Of a stretch of 64,000 nucleotides of DNA, positions 22,574 to 32,186 are shown piece after piece; positions within the stretch are counted from its first letter, which is position 1; every line of letters begins with the position of its first letter. This DNA comes from Halogeometricum sp. S1BR25-6. GTDB lineage: Archaea > Halobacteriota > Halobacteria > Halobacteriales > Haloferacaceae. Where the stretch lies: contig NZ_JAMQOP010000001.1 of assembly GCF_031624495.1 (NCBI RefSeq), positions 930,001 through 994,000 on the forward strand, given 5' to 3'. The position numbers were made by a program, and so were the translations under genes. Under the pieces are notes generated by a model. It was given only the letters and a program-made list of their open reading frames with translations, had not been told where the DNA came from and did no database searches.

Positions 22574-24145
22574 ATGTCATCACGAATGCAGCAACCCCTG
22601 TACATTCTCTCCGGCGGTAGCTCCCGAACGCGCGGTCAGGCCGCCCAAGACTCGAACATCCGAGCGGGCAAGGCCGTCGCGAGCGCCGTCCGGACGACGC
22701 TCGGCCCCCGCGGGATGGACAAGATGCTCGTCGACTCCTCGGGCGAGGTGGTCATCACCAACGACGGCGCGACCATCTTGGCGAAGATGGACATCGAACA
22801 CCCCGCCGCGCAGATGATCGTCGAGGTGGCCGAGACCCAAGAGGAGGCGGTGGGCGACGGCACCACGACGGCGGCCGTCCTCACGGGCGAACTCCTCGTG
22901 CACGCCGAGGACCTCCTCGAAGGGGACCTCCACCCGACCGTCATCGTGGAGGGCTACACCGAGGCGGCCCGCCTCGCGCAGGAGGCCATCGACGCGCAGG
23001 TACTCGACGTCGACCTCGACGACGACCTCCTCGAGACGGTCGCCGAGTCCAGCATGACCGGCAAGGGAACCGGCGACGTGACCGCCGACGTCCTCGCACA
23101 GCACGTCGTCCGAGCGGTCCGCATGGTCCACGCCGAAAACGGTCGGTTCGACCGCGACGACGTCCGCGTGCTGACCCGCACGGGCGCGTCTTCCTCGGCG
23201 ACGGAACTCATCGAAGGCGTCGTCATCGACAAGGACCCCGTCAACGACACCATGCCCACGTCCGTCGAAGATGCCACCGTAGCGGTTCTCGACGTCAAAC
23301 TCGACGTCCGCAAAGGTGAGGTCGACACCGAGTACACCATCTCCTCCGTCGAGCAGTTGGACGCGGCTCTGAAGGCCGAGGACGACGAACTCCGCGGCTA
23401 CGCGAAGGCGTTCGCCGACGCCGGCGTCGACGTGGTGTTCTGCACGAAGTCCATCTCGGACCGCGTCGCCGGCCACCTCGCGAACGCGGGCATCCTCGCG
23501 TTCAAGAGCGTGAAGAAATCCGACGCGCGCGCCATCGCCCGCGCGACGGGCGCCAAGCGCCTCGGCTCCGCCACCGACCTCGACGAGTCGGACTTCGGCC
23601 GCGCCGACTCCGTCTCCATCGAGACGTACGGCGACGACGACCTCGTGTTCGTCGAGGGCGGCGACGCCTCGAAGGCAGTCACGCTGTTCCTCCGCGGCGG
23701 CACCGAGCACGTCGTGAACGAGCTCGAACGCGCCATCAACGACGCCATCGACGTGACCGTCGCGGCGCTCGACAAGGGCGGCGTCGTCCCCGGCGCGGGC
23801 GCGACCGAAATCGCCATCGCCGACCACGTCCGCGCCGAGGCCGCGGGTATCGAGGGTCGCAAGCAACTCGCCGTCGAGGCGTTCGCGGACGCTGTCGAGG
23901 CGCTCCCGCGTACCCTCGCGGAGAACACCGGCATGGACCCCATCGACGCCCTGGTCGACCTGCGCGCGCGCTACGAGAACGAGGGCATCGCGGGCGTCAT
24001 CTCCAGCGGTCGCAGCGGCGAAATCGGCGACCCCGTCGAGCACGGCATCCTCGACCCCGCCGCGGTCAAGCGCGAGGCGGTCGAGTCCGCCACCGAAGCC
24101 GCGACGATGATCGTCCGCATCGACGACGTCATCGCCGCCGAGTAA
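22574..24145 (+). CDS. cct3: thermosome (group II chaperonin) subunit
   Basis: A 523-aa ATP-dependent folding subunit. The ATP site includes LGPRGMDKM (43-51), NDGATIL and GDGTTT (94-99). [15 protein letters not shown] lies in the C-terminal equatorial domain. The C-terminus ends [11 protein letters not shown] with no Gly-Gly-Met tail, unlike most archaeal thermosome alpha and beta chains. H. volcanii CCT3 is the short, tail-less paralogue, so the cct3 label is likely but unverified. It would assemble in hetero-oligomeric rings with other subunits encoded elsewhere. Confidence 0.93.
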   Translation: MSSRMQQPLYILSGGSSRTRGQAAQDSNIRAGKAVASAVRTTLGPRGMDKMLVDSSGEVVITNDGATILAKMDIEHPAAQMIVEVAETQEEAVGDGTTTAAVLTGELLVHAEDLLEGDLHPTVIVEGYTEAARLAQEAIDAQVLDVDLDDDLLETVAESSMTGKGTGDVTADVLAQHVVRAVRMVHAENGRFDRDDVRVLTRTGASSSATELIEGVVIDKDPVNDTMPTSVEDATVAVLDVKLDVRKGEVDTEYTISSVEQLDAALKAEDDELRGYAKAFADAGVDVVFCTKSISDRVAGHLANAGILAFKSVKKSDARAIARATGAKRLGSATDLDESDFGRADSVSIETYGDDDLVFVEGGDASKAVTLFLRGGTEHVVNELERAINDAIDVTVAALDKGGVVPGAGATEIAIADHVRAEAAGIEGRKQLAVEAFADAVEALPRTLAENTGMDPIDALVDLRARYENEGIAGVISSGRSGEIGDPVEHGILDPAAVKREAVESATEAATMIVRIDDVIAAE

Positions 24146-24167
24146 GACCGTAGCGTCGCAGACTGTC

Positions 24168-24191
24168 GTTTTCTCTCTCTTTCTTTCTCTC
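24168..24191 (+). terminator. pyrimidine-rich terminator after the thermosome gene
   Basis: A run of T and CT starting 22 bp after the stop codon (GTTTTCTCTCTCTTTC and on) with no C/G hairpin. T-rich tracts of this kind are the archaeal termination signal. The TRIC gene ends just beyond on the other strand. Confidence 0.5.
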
Positions 24192-24221
24192 GCCGTCACC
24201 CTCGGAGCGACCGGCGCGTCG

Positions 24222-24932
24222 TCAGACCTGCGGAAGTCGCCACTCGCGCCGGAGCGCCAGCATCCGCAGGGCGAAGACGACGCCGGCGCAGGCGCCGGCG
24301 GAAACCCCGGTCGGCGCGCCGACGACGCGCGCGAACAGGAAGACGCCGCCGCCGAGGAGGGCGGGCGTCGCGTAGAAGTCCTCGCGCAGGACGACGGGCA
24401 CGCGACCGAGGAACACGTCGGCGAACGACCCGCCGCCGACGGCCGTCACCGCGGCGAGGACGACCACCCCGTACGGCGCGAGTCCGGCGTCCGTGCCGAC
24501 GAGCGCCCCCGTCGCGGCGAAGGCCGCGAGGCCGACGGCGTCGCTCACGAGGAACGCGCGACTGTCGAGGATACGAACGTGTTCGGGGGCGCGCCGCGCG
24601 AGGACGACGGCGAGAGCCACGCCGACGAGGGCGACGGTCATGTCGCCCGTCGTCGTCAGCGACGCGGGGGGTCGGTTGACCAGGACGTCGCGGACGGTGC
24701 CGCCGCCGAGGGCCGTGAGAACGCCGAGGACGGCCACGCCGAACAGGTCGAGACCGGCGTCGGACGCCTTCAGCGACCCCGCGACGGCGAACGCGAGCAG
24801 ACCGACGACGTTCATCACGACGAACGGGTCGGGGGCGGTGACGGCGATGGCGGCGATGGCGGCGGGGGCGAACGGGGGAACGGACGGCGCCGAAACGACG
24901 GGCAGCGCCGGCGGGCCGAGCGGAACCGACAC
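24222..24932 (-). CDS. TRIC-type (UPF0126) cation channel family membrane protein
   Basis: A 236-aa protein made of two repeats of three helices: FVVMNVVGLLAFAVAGSLKA, TALGGGTVRDVLVNRPP, and again SDAVGLAAFAATGALVGTDA, TAVGGGSFADVFLGRVP. The GGGT-x-RD motif is the TRIC signature; in repeat two it is GGGS-x-AD. The first 40 residues are an extra hydrophobic Pro/Ala stretch, possibly another helix or a wrongly early start. A start near MNVVGLL (residue 40) is possible. TRIC proteins form trimeric K+ channels. The gene starts four bases after the nadM stop and is likely cotranscribed with it. Confidence 0.82.
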   Translation of the reverse strand: MSVPLGPPALPVVSAPSVPPFAPAAIAAIAVTAPDPFVVMNVVGLLAFAVAGSLKASDAGLDLFGVAVLGVLTALGGGTVRDVLVNRPPASLTTTGDMTVALVGVALAVVLARRAPEHVRILDSRAFLVSDAVGLAAFAATGALVGTDAGLAPYGVVVLAAVTAVGGGSFADVFLGRVPVVLREDFYATPALLGGGVFLFARVVGAPTGVSAGACAGVVFALRMLALRREWRLPQV

Positions 24933-24936
24933 CCCG

Positions 24937-25476
24937 TTACGACGGCGAGGGGTAGTCGTCGCGCCCGCCGTTCGAGTCGGTGTCGCTGACGCGTTGCAGG
25001 CGTTCGATGCCGCCCACCTCGTCGATGATGCGCTCGACGGGGTCGGGGACCAAGTCGCGCCAGTTCTCGTCGTGCACCATCCGGTCGCGGAGTTCGGTGC
25101 CCTCCAGCACGTCGCGGTTGAACATCGGCGACTGGTGCACCTCCACGCCGGCCTCGGAGAACAGTTGGATGACGAGGGGGTTGTTCGAGTACGCCACGTC
25201 GAAGGCGGGAGACATGCTCTGAACGTGGCTCACCCAGACGGAGTTTCTGTCCAGGTCCTCGATGGGGACGGCGTAGGTGGTGATGTCGAAGTCCGCGACG
25301 GACTTCGTCACCATCATGACGCGTTCGCCCGCCGTGAACGGGTTTCGCGGCGAGTGGGAGTCGCCGGCGGAACCGATACCGAGGACGAGTTCGTCCACCT
25401 CTTTGGCTATCTCTTCGACCATCCGGTGGTGGCCGTTGTGAAAGGGCTGGAAGCGACCGATGTAGAACCCCCGCAT
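24937..25476 (-). CDS. nadM: nicotinamide-nucleotide adenylyltransferase (archaeal type)
   Basis: A 179-aa enzyme making NAD+ from NMN and ATP. The N-terminus MRGFYIGRFQPFHNGHH has the nucleotidyltransferase GRFQPFHxGH site. SPRNPFTAGERVMMV and the later FSEAGVEVHQSPMFNRDV are typical of archaeal NadM. The C-terminus is Asp/Ser-rich. The gene is leaderless: TATA 25498-25506 sits 26 nt before the ATG. It is the first gene of a probable nadM-TRIC operon and is divergent from lonB. Confidence 0.93.
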   Translation of the reverse strand: MRGFYIGRFQPFHNGHHRMVEEIAKEVDELVLGIGSAGDSHSPRNPFTAGERVMMVTKSVADFDITTYAVPIEDLDRNSVWVSHVQSMSPAFDVAYSNNPLVIQLFSEAGVEVHQSPMFNRDVLEGTELRDRMVHDENWRDLVPDPVERIIDEVGGIERLQRVSDTDSNGGRDDYPSPS

Positions 25477-25497
25477 GCTTTCGATTTCTTCGGCTGC

Positions 25498-25506
25498 CTT
25501 TATAAA
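25498..25506 (-). promoter_or_regulatory. TATA box for nadM
   Basis: TTTATAAAG on the minus strand, centred 26 nt upstream of the nadM ATG, predicts a leaderless transcript. Confidence 0.65.
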
Positions 25507-25599
25507 CCCGGCGAGTCCGTCTAATCCGCGATTTCACGATGTACGAGGTCTGAATCCGCTGAATGGCGTCTGGGTAGGGGGAACGCACGTGGGGAGAAA

Positions 25600-25607
25600 G
25601 TATATCA
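25600..25607 (+). promoter_or_regulatory. TATA box for lonB
   Basis: GTATATCA preceded by a purine-rich BRE (GGGAGAAA). It predicts a start near 25630, some 15 nt before the ATG at 25645. Confidence 0.5.
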
Positions 25608-25644
25608 GTCGTGCAGCCTTTCTTTGAAGTAGCGAAACAGTTCT

Positions 25645-27735
25645 ATGAGTAACGACATGGATACCGACGAAAACTCCTCGGAAGAGGGGGTCGACATCCC
25701 CGAAGAGGCCCCCGACTCCTCCGCCGGCAACGGGGAGGCCTTCCCGGAGTCGGACCCCGACGACGGGACCGACGACGTCGACAAGCGGACCATCGACGAC
25801 CTCGGGAGCGACGTGGAAGTCGACGCCGACGTCGACGACGACGTCGACGAAGACGACCTCCTCGGCGGGCTCCAGATCGATTCGACGAGCGAGATCGAGG
25901 TGCCGGATCGCCTCGTCGACCAAGTCATCGGTCAGGAGCACGCCCGCGACGTAGTCATGAAGGCCGCCAAACAGCGCCGCCACGTCATGATGATCGGGTC
26001 GCCCGGGACGGGCAAATCGATGCTCGCCAAGGCGATGTCCGAACTGCTGCCCAAAGAGGAACTGCAGGACGTTCTCGTCTACCACAACCCCGACGACGGC
26101 AACAACCCCAAGGTTCGAACGGTCCCCGCGAGCAAGGGCGAACAGATAGTCGAGGCCCACAAGGAAGAGGCGCGCAAGCGCAACCAGATGCGCTCGTTCC
26201 TCATGTGGATCATCATCGCCATCGTCCTCGGCTACTCGCTCATCATCGCCGGGCAGATACTGCTCGGCATCCTCGCGGCCGGCGTCATCTACCTCGCCTT
26301 CCGCTACGGTTCCCGCGGCAGCGACGCGATGATTCCGAACCTCATCGTCAACAACGCCGACGGCGCGGCCGCGCCGTTCCAGGACGCCACGGGCGCGCAC
26401 GCCGGTGCGCTCCTCGGCGACGTCCGGCACGACCCGTTCCAGTCCGGCGGGATGGAGACGCCGAGCCACGACCGCGTCGAACCCGGCGCCATCCACAAGG
26501 CGAACAAGGGCGTGCTGTTCATCGACGAGATAAACACGCTGGACATCCGCTCCCAGCAGCACCTGATGACGGCCATCCAGGAGGGCGAGTTCTCCATCAC
26601 GGGCCAGTCCGAGCGCTCCTCGGGCGCGATGGTCCAGACCGAACCCGTCCCGACGGACTTCATCATGATCGCCGCCGGGAACCTCGACGCGATGGAGAAC
26701 ATGCACCCCGCCCTGCGCTCGCGTATCAAAGGGTACGGGTACGAGGTGTACATGGACGACACCATCGAGGACACCCCCGAGATGCGGCGCAAGTACACCC
26801 GATTTATCGCACAGGAGGTGCAGAAGGACGGCCGCCTGCCGGACTTCAACACCGAGGCCATCGAAGAAATCATCCTCGAAGCCCGCCGCCGCGCGGGTCG
26901 CAAGGGCCACCTCACGCTCTTGCTGCGTAACCTCGGCGGACTGGTCCGCGTCTCGGGCGACATCGCCCGCGCGGAGGACGCCGACATGGTCACCCGCGCG
27001 CACGTGCTGCAGGCGAAGGGCCGCAGCCGGTCCATCGAACAGCAGCTCGCGGACGACTACATCGAGCGCCGCAAGGACTACGAACTGCAGGTCGCTGACG
27101 GCTACCAGGTCGGCCGCGTCAACGGCCTCGCCGTCATGGGCGAGGACTCCGGCATCATGATGCCCGTGATGGCCGAGGTCACGCCCTCGCAGGGGCCGGG
27201 CGAGGTCATCGCCACCGGGAAGCTCCAAGAGATAGCGATGGAGGCCGTCCAGAACGTGTCGGCCATCATCAAGAAGTTCTCCGACGAGGACATCTCCGAG
27301 AAGGACATCCACATCCAGTTCGTGCAGTCCTACGAGGGCGTGGAGGGCGACTCCGCGTCCGTGACGGTCGCCACGGCGGTCATCTCCGCCCTGGAGAACG
27401 TCGGCGTGGACCAGTCGCTCGCCATGACCGGCAGCCTGTCGGTCCGCGGGGACGTGCTCCCCGTCGGCGGCGTCACGCACAAGATAGAGGCCGCCGCGAA
27501 ATCCGGCTGCTCGAAGATCATCATCCCGCAGGCGAACATGCAGGACGTGATGATCGAAGAGGAGTACGAGGAGATGGTCGAAATCATCCCCGTCAGCCAC
27601 ATCAGCGAAGTGCTCGACGTGGCGCTCGAGGGCGAACCCGAGAAGGACTCGCTCGTCGACCGCCTCAAGAGCATCACCGGCTCCGCGTTCAAGCCGGAGC
27701 AGGTGTCCGGGCCGTCGAGCCCGAGCCCGCAGTAA
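25645..27735 (+). CDS. lonB: archaeal Lon protease, membrane-anchored (LonB)
   Basis: A 696-aa ATP-dependent protease. Order: an acidic disordered N-terminus (1-80), Walker A GSPGTGKS (118-125), an insert with two membrane helices (about 185-235) that ties the ring to the inner face of the membrane, Walker [10 protein letters not shown], and a C-terminal protease domain. The Ser-Lys dyad is S570 in EGDSAS and K613 in [10 protein letters not shown]. LonB is the only Lon in archaea and is essential in H. volcanii, where it controls phytoene synthase levels. The next gene starts 7 bp downstream and is probably cotranscribed. Confidence 0.96.
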   Translation: MSNDMDTDENSSEEGVDIPEEAPDSSAGNGEAFPESDPDDGTDDVDKRTIDDLGSDVEVDADVDDDVDEDDLLGGLQIDSTSEIEVPDRLVDQVIGQEHARDVVMKAAKQRRHVMMIGSPGTGKSMLAKAMSELLPKEELQDVLVYHNPDDGNNPKVRTVPASKGEQIVEAHKEEARKRNQMRSFLMWIIIAIVLGYSLIIAGQILLGILAAGVIYLAFRYGSRGSDAMIPNLIVNNADGAAAPFQDATGAHAGALLGDVRHDPFQSGGMETPSHDRVEPGAIHKANKGVLFIDEINTLDIRSQQHLMTAIQEGEFSITGQSERSSGAMVQTEPVPTDFIMIAAGNLDAMENMHPALRSRIKGYGYEVYMDDTIEDTPEMRRKYTRFIAQEVQKDGRLPDFNTEAIEEIILEARRRAGRKGHLTLLLRNLGGLVRVSGDIARAEDADMVTRAHVLQAKGRSRSIEQQLADDYIERRKDYELQVADGYQVGRVNGLAVMGEDSGIMMPVMAEVTPSQGPGEVIATGKLQEIAMEAVQNVSAIIKKFSDEDISEKDIHIQFVQSYEGVEGDSASVTVATAVISALENVGVDQSLAMTGSLSVRGDVLPVGGVTHKIEAAAKSGCSKIIIPQANMQDVMIEEEYEEMVEIIPVSHISEVLDVALEGEPEKDSLVDRLKSITGSAFKPEQVSGPSSPSPQ

Positions 27736-27742
27736 CCGCCGG

Positions 27743-28678
27743 ATGCCCGATTGGGCGACGTTCGCCGCGTTTGCGAGCGTCGTCACGGCAGGGCTGCTGA
27801 TTCTCTCGTTCGCCTCCCGAGGCGCTATTTTACCCGACGACGAGCGGCCGCACCGCGCGGTCGGCGACGGGAGCGAAGACGAGGACGGGGACGGCGACGT
27901 TCGAGCGGCGCCGGCCGACCCCGAGGGGTCGTCGGACCGAGCGCGGAAGCCGTCCGGGGGCACCCCAGACCACCGGGAAGTCGTCCTCCCGAAGTCCGGC
28001 GTCCGCTACCGGTTGGACCCGGTACGCGAGGACGAAGACGAAGACGGAAACGGGGTCGAAGCCGGAGGCATTCCGGAGCTATCGACCGCCGAACTGCTCG
28101 CCAACGTCGCGTTCTCGCAGGGACTATTCGCCGTCTTCCTCCTCGCGGGCGCGTGGTACGCGCAGGTTCCCCGCTCGGCGTTCGGCGCGGGACCGGATTC
28201 CCTCTCCGTCCCGGCCCTCGTCGGCGGCGCCGCACTCGGCGTCGTCCTCTACGTCGTCAATCAGGTCGGGGCCGCGCTGGGGGCCGCACGCGGACTCGGG
28301 AACGCCGAGGAACTCAGGGAGGCGCTCGCGCCCGACACCCCCGCCGGCTGGGTCGTCCTCCTCTTCTTCGTTCTCCCGCTCATCGCGGGGTTCGAGGAAC
28401 TGCTCTTCCGCGGCGCCCTTATCGGCGCCTTCGCCGCCGGGTTCGGCGTCTCGCCGTGGCTCCTCGCCGTCGTCTCGTCCGTCGCGTTCGCCCTCGGACA
28501 CAACGCCCAGGGGCGCCTCGGCGTGCTCGTCACCGGGGCGCTCGGGTTCGTCCTCGCGGCGGCGTACGTCCTCACGGGAAGCCTGTTCGCCGTCGTGTTA
28601 GCACACTACCTCGTGAACGCCCTGGAGTTCGTCGTCCACGAGGGCCTCGAACTCGACTGGGCAGGGCGGCTGACGTAG
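27743..28678 (+). CDS. CPBP-family intramembrane metalloprotease
   Basis: A 311-aa membrane protein. An N-terminal helix (5-25) is followed by a long acidic charged loop (30-110), then about six helices. Protease motifs: GFEELLFRGALIG (EExxxR), FALGHNAQGRLG (H) and VVLAHYLVNALEF (HxxxN). This is the CAAX-protease/bacteriocin-processing Abi family, whose Glu and His residues bind a catalytic metal inside the membrane. The substrate is unknown. It follows lonB by 7 bp, suggesting a joint role in membrane protein turnover. Confidence 0.88.
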   Translation: MPDWATFAAFASVVTAGLLILSFASRGAILPDDERPHRAVGDGSEDEDGDGDVRAAPADPEGSSDRARKPSGGTPDHREVVLPKSGVRYRLDPVREDEDEDGNGVEAGGIPELSTAELLANVAFSQGLFAVFLLAGAWYAQVPRSAFGAGPDSLSVPALVGGAALGVVLYVVNQVGAALGAARGLGNAEELREALAPDTPAGWVVLLFFVLPLIAGFEELLFRGALIGAFAAGFGVSPWLLAVVSSVAFALGHNAQGRLGVLVTGALGFVLAAAYVLTGSLFAVVLAHYLVNALEFVVHEGLELDWAGRLT

Positions 28679-28691
28679 CCTCGAGAGCGAG

Positions 28692-29144
28692 CTACTCCGA
28701 TTCCAGCGCCCGCAGCCGTCGAGCCACCTCGTCGGGCGTCGCTCCCGCGGCGTCCGTGAGGCGGTGGTCCGGGACGAACAGCGGCACCGGGTTCTCCCGC
28801 AACGCGGTTCGCGCCGTCGACACGTCCGCCTCGTCGTCGGGGTCCAGCCCCGCCATGCGGACGACGCGTCGGAGTTCGACCGTCTCCCCGTAGGGGACGT
28901 TCCCGACGGCGTCGAGGACGCGCCGGTGCTCCGTCGGCACGGTCAACGCCACGGGCGCGTCCTCGAAGTGGTCGGCTTCCCCCTCCAAGTAGTCGAACAC
29001 CCTGTCGAGCAGCGAGTGCTCGGACTCGGCATCCGGCGGCACCTCGGCGGGAAAGGAGACGCTGATGATGCTACCGCTGGCGACGCCTATCTGCACCGCT
29101 CGCCCGAGCACGTCCGACTGTCGGGCGAACACACCGGCGTTCAT
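28692..29144 (-). CDS. MGMT/alkyltransferase-like protein lacking the active cysteine
   Basis: A 150-aa protein. The C-terminal half has the O6-methylguanine-DNA methyltransferase fold: NVPYGETVELRRVVRMAG, then ALRENPVPLFVPDHRLTDAAG. In true transferases the motif is (I/V)PCHR with the alkyl-acceptor Cys; here it is VPDHR, with Asp126 in its place. The helix-turn-helix Arg region is present in reduced form. It cannot be a methyltransferase. It may bind damaged DNA like ATL proteins, which carry Trp or Ala at this place. The ATG at 29144 gives MNAGVFARQSD. Divergent from trpC. Confidence 0.75.
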   Translation of the reverse strand: MNAGVFARQSDVLGRAVQIGVASGSIISVSFPAEVPPDAESEHSLLDRVFDYLEGEADHFEDAPVALTVPTEHRRVLDAVGNVPYGETVELRRVVRMAGLDPDDEADVSTARTALRENPVPLFVPDHRLTDAAGATPDEVARRLRALESE

Positions 29145-29194
29145 GCTTCCCGATTCTCCCGGTCGCCCTTGAACGTTGACGACGACGCGCAAGC

Positions 29195-29202
29195 CTTATG
29201 TG
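29195..29202 (+). promoter_or_regulatory. TATA box for trpC
   Basis: CTTATGTG centred about 27 nt before 29225, so the trp transcript should begin within a few bases of the ATG at 29228. Confidence 0.5.
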
Positions 29203-29216
29203 CAGATGAGTACGTT

Positions 29217-29226
29217 AGTGTACACT
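29217..29226. promoter_or_regulatory. AGTGTACACT palindrome at the trp transcript start (TGTACA element)
   Basis: A perfect 10-bp palindrome containing TGTACA covers the predicted start site of the trpCBA transcript. TGTACA is the TRP box bound by the repressor TrpY in Methanothermobacter; whether a TrpY-like protein exists in this organism is unknown. Confidence 0.5.
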
Positions 29227-29227
29227 G

Positions 29228-30061
29228 ATGAACGCTAGTGAGGATTCGCTTGCAGCCGAGGTCCGCTCCATCCTCGACGCCGCGCGGGAGCGACCCGGCG
29301 GCGACGAACGGGTCTCGGTGGCGGCGCGGTCGTTCCCCGACGCCGTCGCGGAGACGGAGGCGGCGGGCCGGGTTCCGGTCGTCGCGGAGGTCAAACCCAC
29401 CAGTCCGACGACTGACGGCGAACGGACCGACGACCCGGTCGAACTCGCGCGGGAGATGGTCGCCGGCGGCGCGACGGCGCTGTCCGTGCTGACCGAACCC
29501 GACCACTTCGGCGGGTCGACGGAGAACCTCGAACGCATCCGCGAGGCCGTCGACGTGCCGGTCCTGCGGAAGGATTTCGTGGTGAAGGAGTCGCAGTTGG
29601 ACGCCGTCGAGGCCGACCTGGTGCTCCTCATCGCGCGCTTCGTGGGAGATGACCTCCCGGACCTCGTGACGGCGGCGCGCGAGCGAGGGTTCCAACCGCT
29701 CGTGGAGGTCCACGACCGGTCGGAACTCGAATCGGCCGTGGCGGCGGGCGCGGAGATTATCGGCGTGAACAACCGCGACCTCGGGAAACTCGAAGTGAGT
29801 CTCGAAACGTTCGAGTCGGTCGCGCCCCACGCTCCGGACGACGTGACGCTCCTGGCGGAGAGCGGCGTGAAAACGGTCGAGGACGCGAGACGGATGCGCG
29901 CGGCGGGCGCGGACGCCCTCCTCATCGGCACGGCCATCATGGACGGCGACGTGCGCGCGAACACCGAGCGGTTCGCGCGGGCGACGGACGCCGACGAGGA
30001 TGCGAAGACGGACGCGAGTGCGGACGCGGAGAAGACGGAGACACCGGAGACGACAGAATGA
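29228..30061 (+). CDS. trpC: indole-3-glycerol phosphate synthase
   Basis: A 277-aa TIM-barrel enzyme closing CdRP to indole-3-glycerol phosphate. Visible: [13 protein letters not shown] (substrate Lys), [28 protein letters not shown] (catalytic Lys and Glu), [34 protein letters not shown] and a phosphate-binding C-terminus. The last 30 residues are a polar [16 protein letters not shown] tail typical of salt adaptation. Its stop overlaps the trpB start by four bases (ATGA), so the genes are coupled. Confidence 0.96.
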   Translation: MNASEDSLAAEVRSILDAARERPGGDERVSVAARSFPDAVAETEAAGRVPVVAEVKPTSPTTDGERTDDPVELAREMVAGGATALSVLTEPDHFGGSTENLERIREAVDVPVLRKDFVVKESQLDAVEADLVLLIARFVGDDLPDLVTAARERGFQPLVEVHDRSELESAVAAGAEIIGVNNRDLGKLEVSLETFESVAPHAPDDVTLLAESGVKTVEDARRMRAAGADALLIGTAIMDGDVRANTERFARATDADEDAKTDASADAEKTETPETTE

Positions 30062-31305
30062 GCGAAACCACCTTCGACGGCAAGTTCGGCGACTACGGCG
30101 GACAGTACGTTCCCGAGGCCCTCATGCCGGCCATCGAGGAACTGAACGACGCGTACCAGCGGTACGTGTTGGAGAACGAGGACGGCTTCATGGACGAGTT
30201 CCGGCGCCGCCTCCGCGACTTCGGCGGGCGGCCGACGCCCACTCAGCACGCGGAGCGACTCTCCGAGCGATACGGCTGCGAGGTGTACCTCAAGCGCGAG
30301 GACCTCCTCCACGGCGGCGCGCACAAACTCAACAACGCCCTCGGACAGGTCCTCCTGGCGAAGTACATGGGCAAAGAGCGCATCGTCGCCGAGACGGGCG
30401 CGGGTCAGCACGGCACCGCGACGGCGATGGCCGCCGCGCACCTCGACATGCCCTGCGAGGTGTACATGGGCGAACGCGACATCAACCGCCAGCGACCCAA
30501 CGTCTTCCGGATGCGCCTGAACGGGTCGGAGGTGAACCCCGTCACCGTCGGCCGCGGCACCCTCAAAGAAGCCATCTCCGAGACGATGCGCGACTGGGCG
30601 ACGAACGTCGAGAATACCCACTACGTCATCGGGTCGGTCGTCGGCCCGCACCCGTTCCCGGCGATGGTCCGCGACTTCCAGTCGGTCATCTCCGAGGAGG
30701 CGCGCGCGCAGATGCGCGAGAAGACGGACGGTCTGCCCGACGCGGTGCTGGCCTGCGCCGGCGGCGGGTCGAACACGATGGGCGCGTTCGCCGAGTTCGT
30801 GGACGACGAGGGCGTGGGTCTCTACGCCGTCGAGGCCGGCGGATCGTCGCTCGACGTGGACGAGGAGGCGGGCGTCGCGCCCAACTCCGCGTCGCTGTCG
30901 ACGGGGTCGGAGGGCGTCCTCCACGGGGCGCGCACGAAACTGCTTCAGGACGGGGACGGCCAGATAATGGAGAGCCACAGCGTCTCCTCCGGATTGGACT
31001 ACGCGGGCGTCGGCCCGGAACTCGCCCATCTCGTCGACGAGGGGCGCGTGACGGCCGTCAACGTCGACGACGACGCCGCCCTCACCGCCTTCCACCGCCT
31101 CTCGCAGTTGGAGGGGGTCATCCCGGCGCTGGAGACGGCGCACGCGTTCGCCTACTTGGAGGAACACGCCGACGAACTCGGCGAGACGGTGCTCGTGAAC
31201 GTCTCCGGTCGCGGCGACAAGGACCTGGAGTCGGTCATCGAGGAGACGTCGAAGCGCGACATCGACATCGCGCCCGACATGGACGCGTTCGCGGGGGGGT
31301 TCTGA
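30058..31305 (+). CDS. trpB: tryptophan synthase beta chain
   Basis: A 415-aa PLP enzyme joining indole and serine. [15 protein letters not shown] at the N-terminus, then the PLP lysine K90 in [25 protein letters not shown] (phosphate/indole tunnel), [12 protein letters not shown] (PLP phosphate loop), and [13 protein letters not shown] (Ser binding PLP N1 region). It is the TrpB1 class that works with TrpA. It overlaps trpC by four bases and precedes trpA by one base. Confidence 0.97.
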   Translation: MSETTFDGKFGDYGGQYVPEALMPAIEELNDAYQRYVLENEDGFMDEFRRRLRDFGGRPTPTQHAERLSERYGCEVYLKREDLLHGGAHKLNNALGQVLLAKYMGKERIVAETGAGQHGTATAMAAAHLDMPCEVYMGERDINRQRPNVFRMRLNGSEVNPVTVGRGTLKEAISETMRDWATNVENTHYVIGSVVGPHPFPAMVRDFQSVISEEARAQMREKTDGLPDAVLACAGGGSNTMGAFAEFVDDEGVGLYAVEAGGSSLDVDEEAGVAPNSASLSTGSEGVLHGARTKLLQDGDGQIMESHSVSSGLDYAGVGPELAHLVDEGRVTAVNVDDDAALTAFHRLSQLEGVIPALETAHAFAYLEEHADELGETVLVNVSGRGDKDLESVIEETSKRDIDIAPDMDAFAGGF

Positions 31306-31306
31306 G

Positions 31307-32149
31307 ATGGGCAACCCCGCACTTGACGCCGCCTTCGAGGGCGGCGCGGCGTTCGTCCCCTACCTCGCGGCGGGCGACCCCGACTTCGACTCTTCGGTCG
31401 AGTACGTCGAAGCGCTCGAACGCGGCGGCGCCGACGTCATCGAACTCGGCCTCCCCTTCTCGGAACCCATCGCCGAGGGGCCGACCATCCAGAATGCCGT
31501 CGTGCGGTCGCTCGAAGGCGGGATGACGCCCGACCGTTTCTTCGAGTTCGTCGAGGCCCTCGACGTCGACGTTCCCCTCGTCTGCATGACCTACTACAAC
31601 CTCATCTACAGATACGGTGCGGAGGAGGGACCGCGGCCGTTCGTCGAGAAGGCCGCGGAGGTGGGTCTGTCGGGGTTCGTCGTCCCCGACCTCCCTGCAG
31701 AGGAGGCCGACCCCCTGCGCGAGGCGTGCGACGAGTTCGGCTTGGACCTCGTGTTCATCGTCGCGCCGACGACGACGGGCGACCGACTCGACCGTATCAT
31801 GGACCGGGTGTCCGGCTACGTCTACGTGCAGGCGCGACTCGGCGTCACCGGCGCGCAGGACGACGTCTCCGGGCAGACCGCGTCGAGTCTCGACAGACTC
31901 TCAGAGTACGACGTGCCGAAGGCCGTCGGGTTCGGTATCAAGACCGGCGACCACGCCGAGCGAATCGTCGCGGGGGGCGCCGACGGCATCATCGTCGGGA
32001 GCGCCCTCGTCGACATCGTAGCGGAGGGGCACGAGAACGGCGACGACGTCGGAGCGGTGGCGTCCCGACTGGAGGAGAAAGCGCGGGAACTGAAACAGGG
32101 GGCGGAGCGCGGGTTCGCGCAACGTGCGCCCGAAGCGGAACGCACATAA
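31307..32149 (+). CDS. trpA: tryptophan synthase alpha chain
   Basis: A 280-aa TIM barrel splitting indole-3-glycerol phosphate. Catalytic Glu46 is in [11 protein letters not shown]. The second catalytic acid, Asp60 in enteric TrpA (ADGPTIQ), is Glu57 here (AEGPTIQ). [26 protein letters not shown] and [12 protein letters not shown] contact TrpB and substrate. [13 protein letters not shown] and [10 protein letters not shown] bind phosphate. It follows trpB after one base, and aroA' follows 37 bp later, so all four genes may be one transcript. Confidence 0.96.
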   Translation: MGNPALDAAFEGGAAFVPYLAAGDPDFDSSVEYVEALERGGADVIELGLPFSEPIAEGPTIQNAVVRSLEGGMTPDRFFEFVEALDVDVPLVCMTYYNLIYRYGAEEGPRPFVEKAAEVGLSGFVVPDLPAEEADPLREACDEFGLDLVFIVAPTTTGDRLDRIMDRVSGYVYVQARLGVTGAQDDVSGQTASSLDRLSEYDVPKAVGFGIKTGDHAERIVAGGADGIIVGSALVDIVAEGHENGDDVGAVASRLEEKARELKQGAERGFAQRAPEAERT

Positions 32150-32186
32150 CGCCCTATTTGCTACACACTACCATACTGACCACACC

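Noticed and set aside
25534-27963. 809-codon open frame antisense to lonB
   Set aside because: Mirror image of the LonB codons; no domain, no promoter, and lonB itself is unambiguous.
28692-29144. Active methylated-DNA-cysteine methyltransferase
   Set aside because: The essential Cys of PCHR is replaced by Asp.
29215-31314. 699-codon minus-strand frame antisense to trpC and trpB
   Set aside because: Shadow of two enzymes with clear catalytic motifs.
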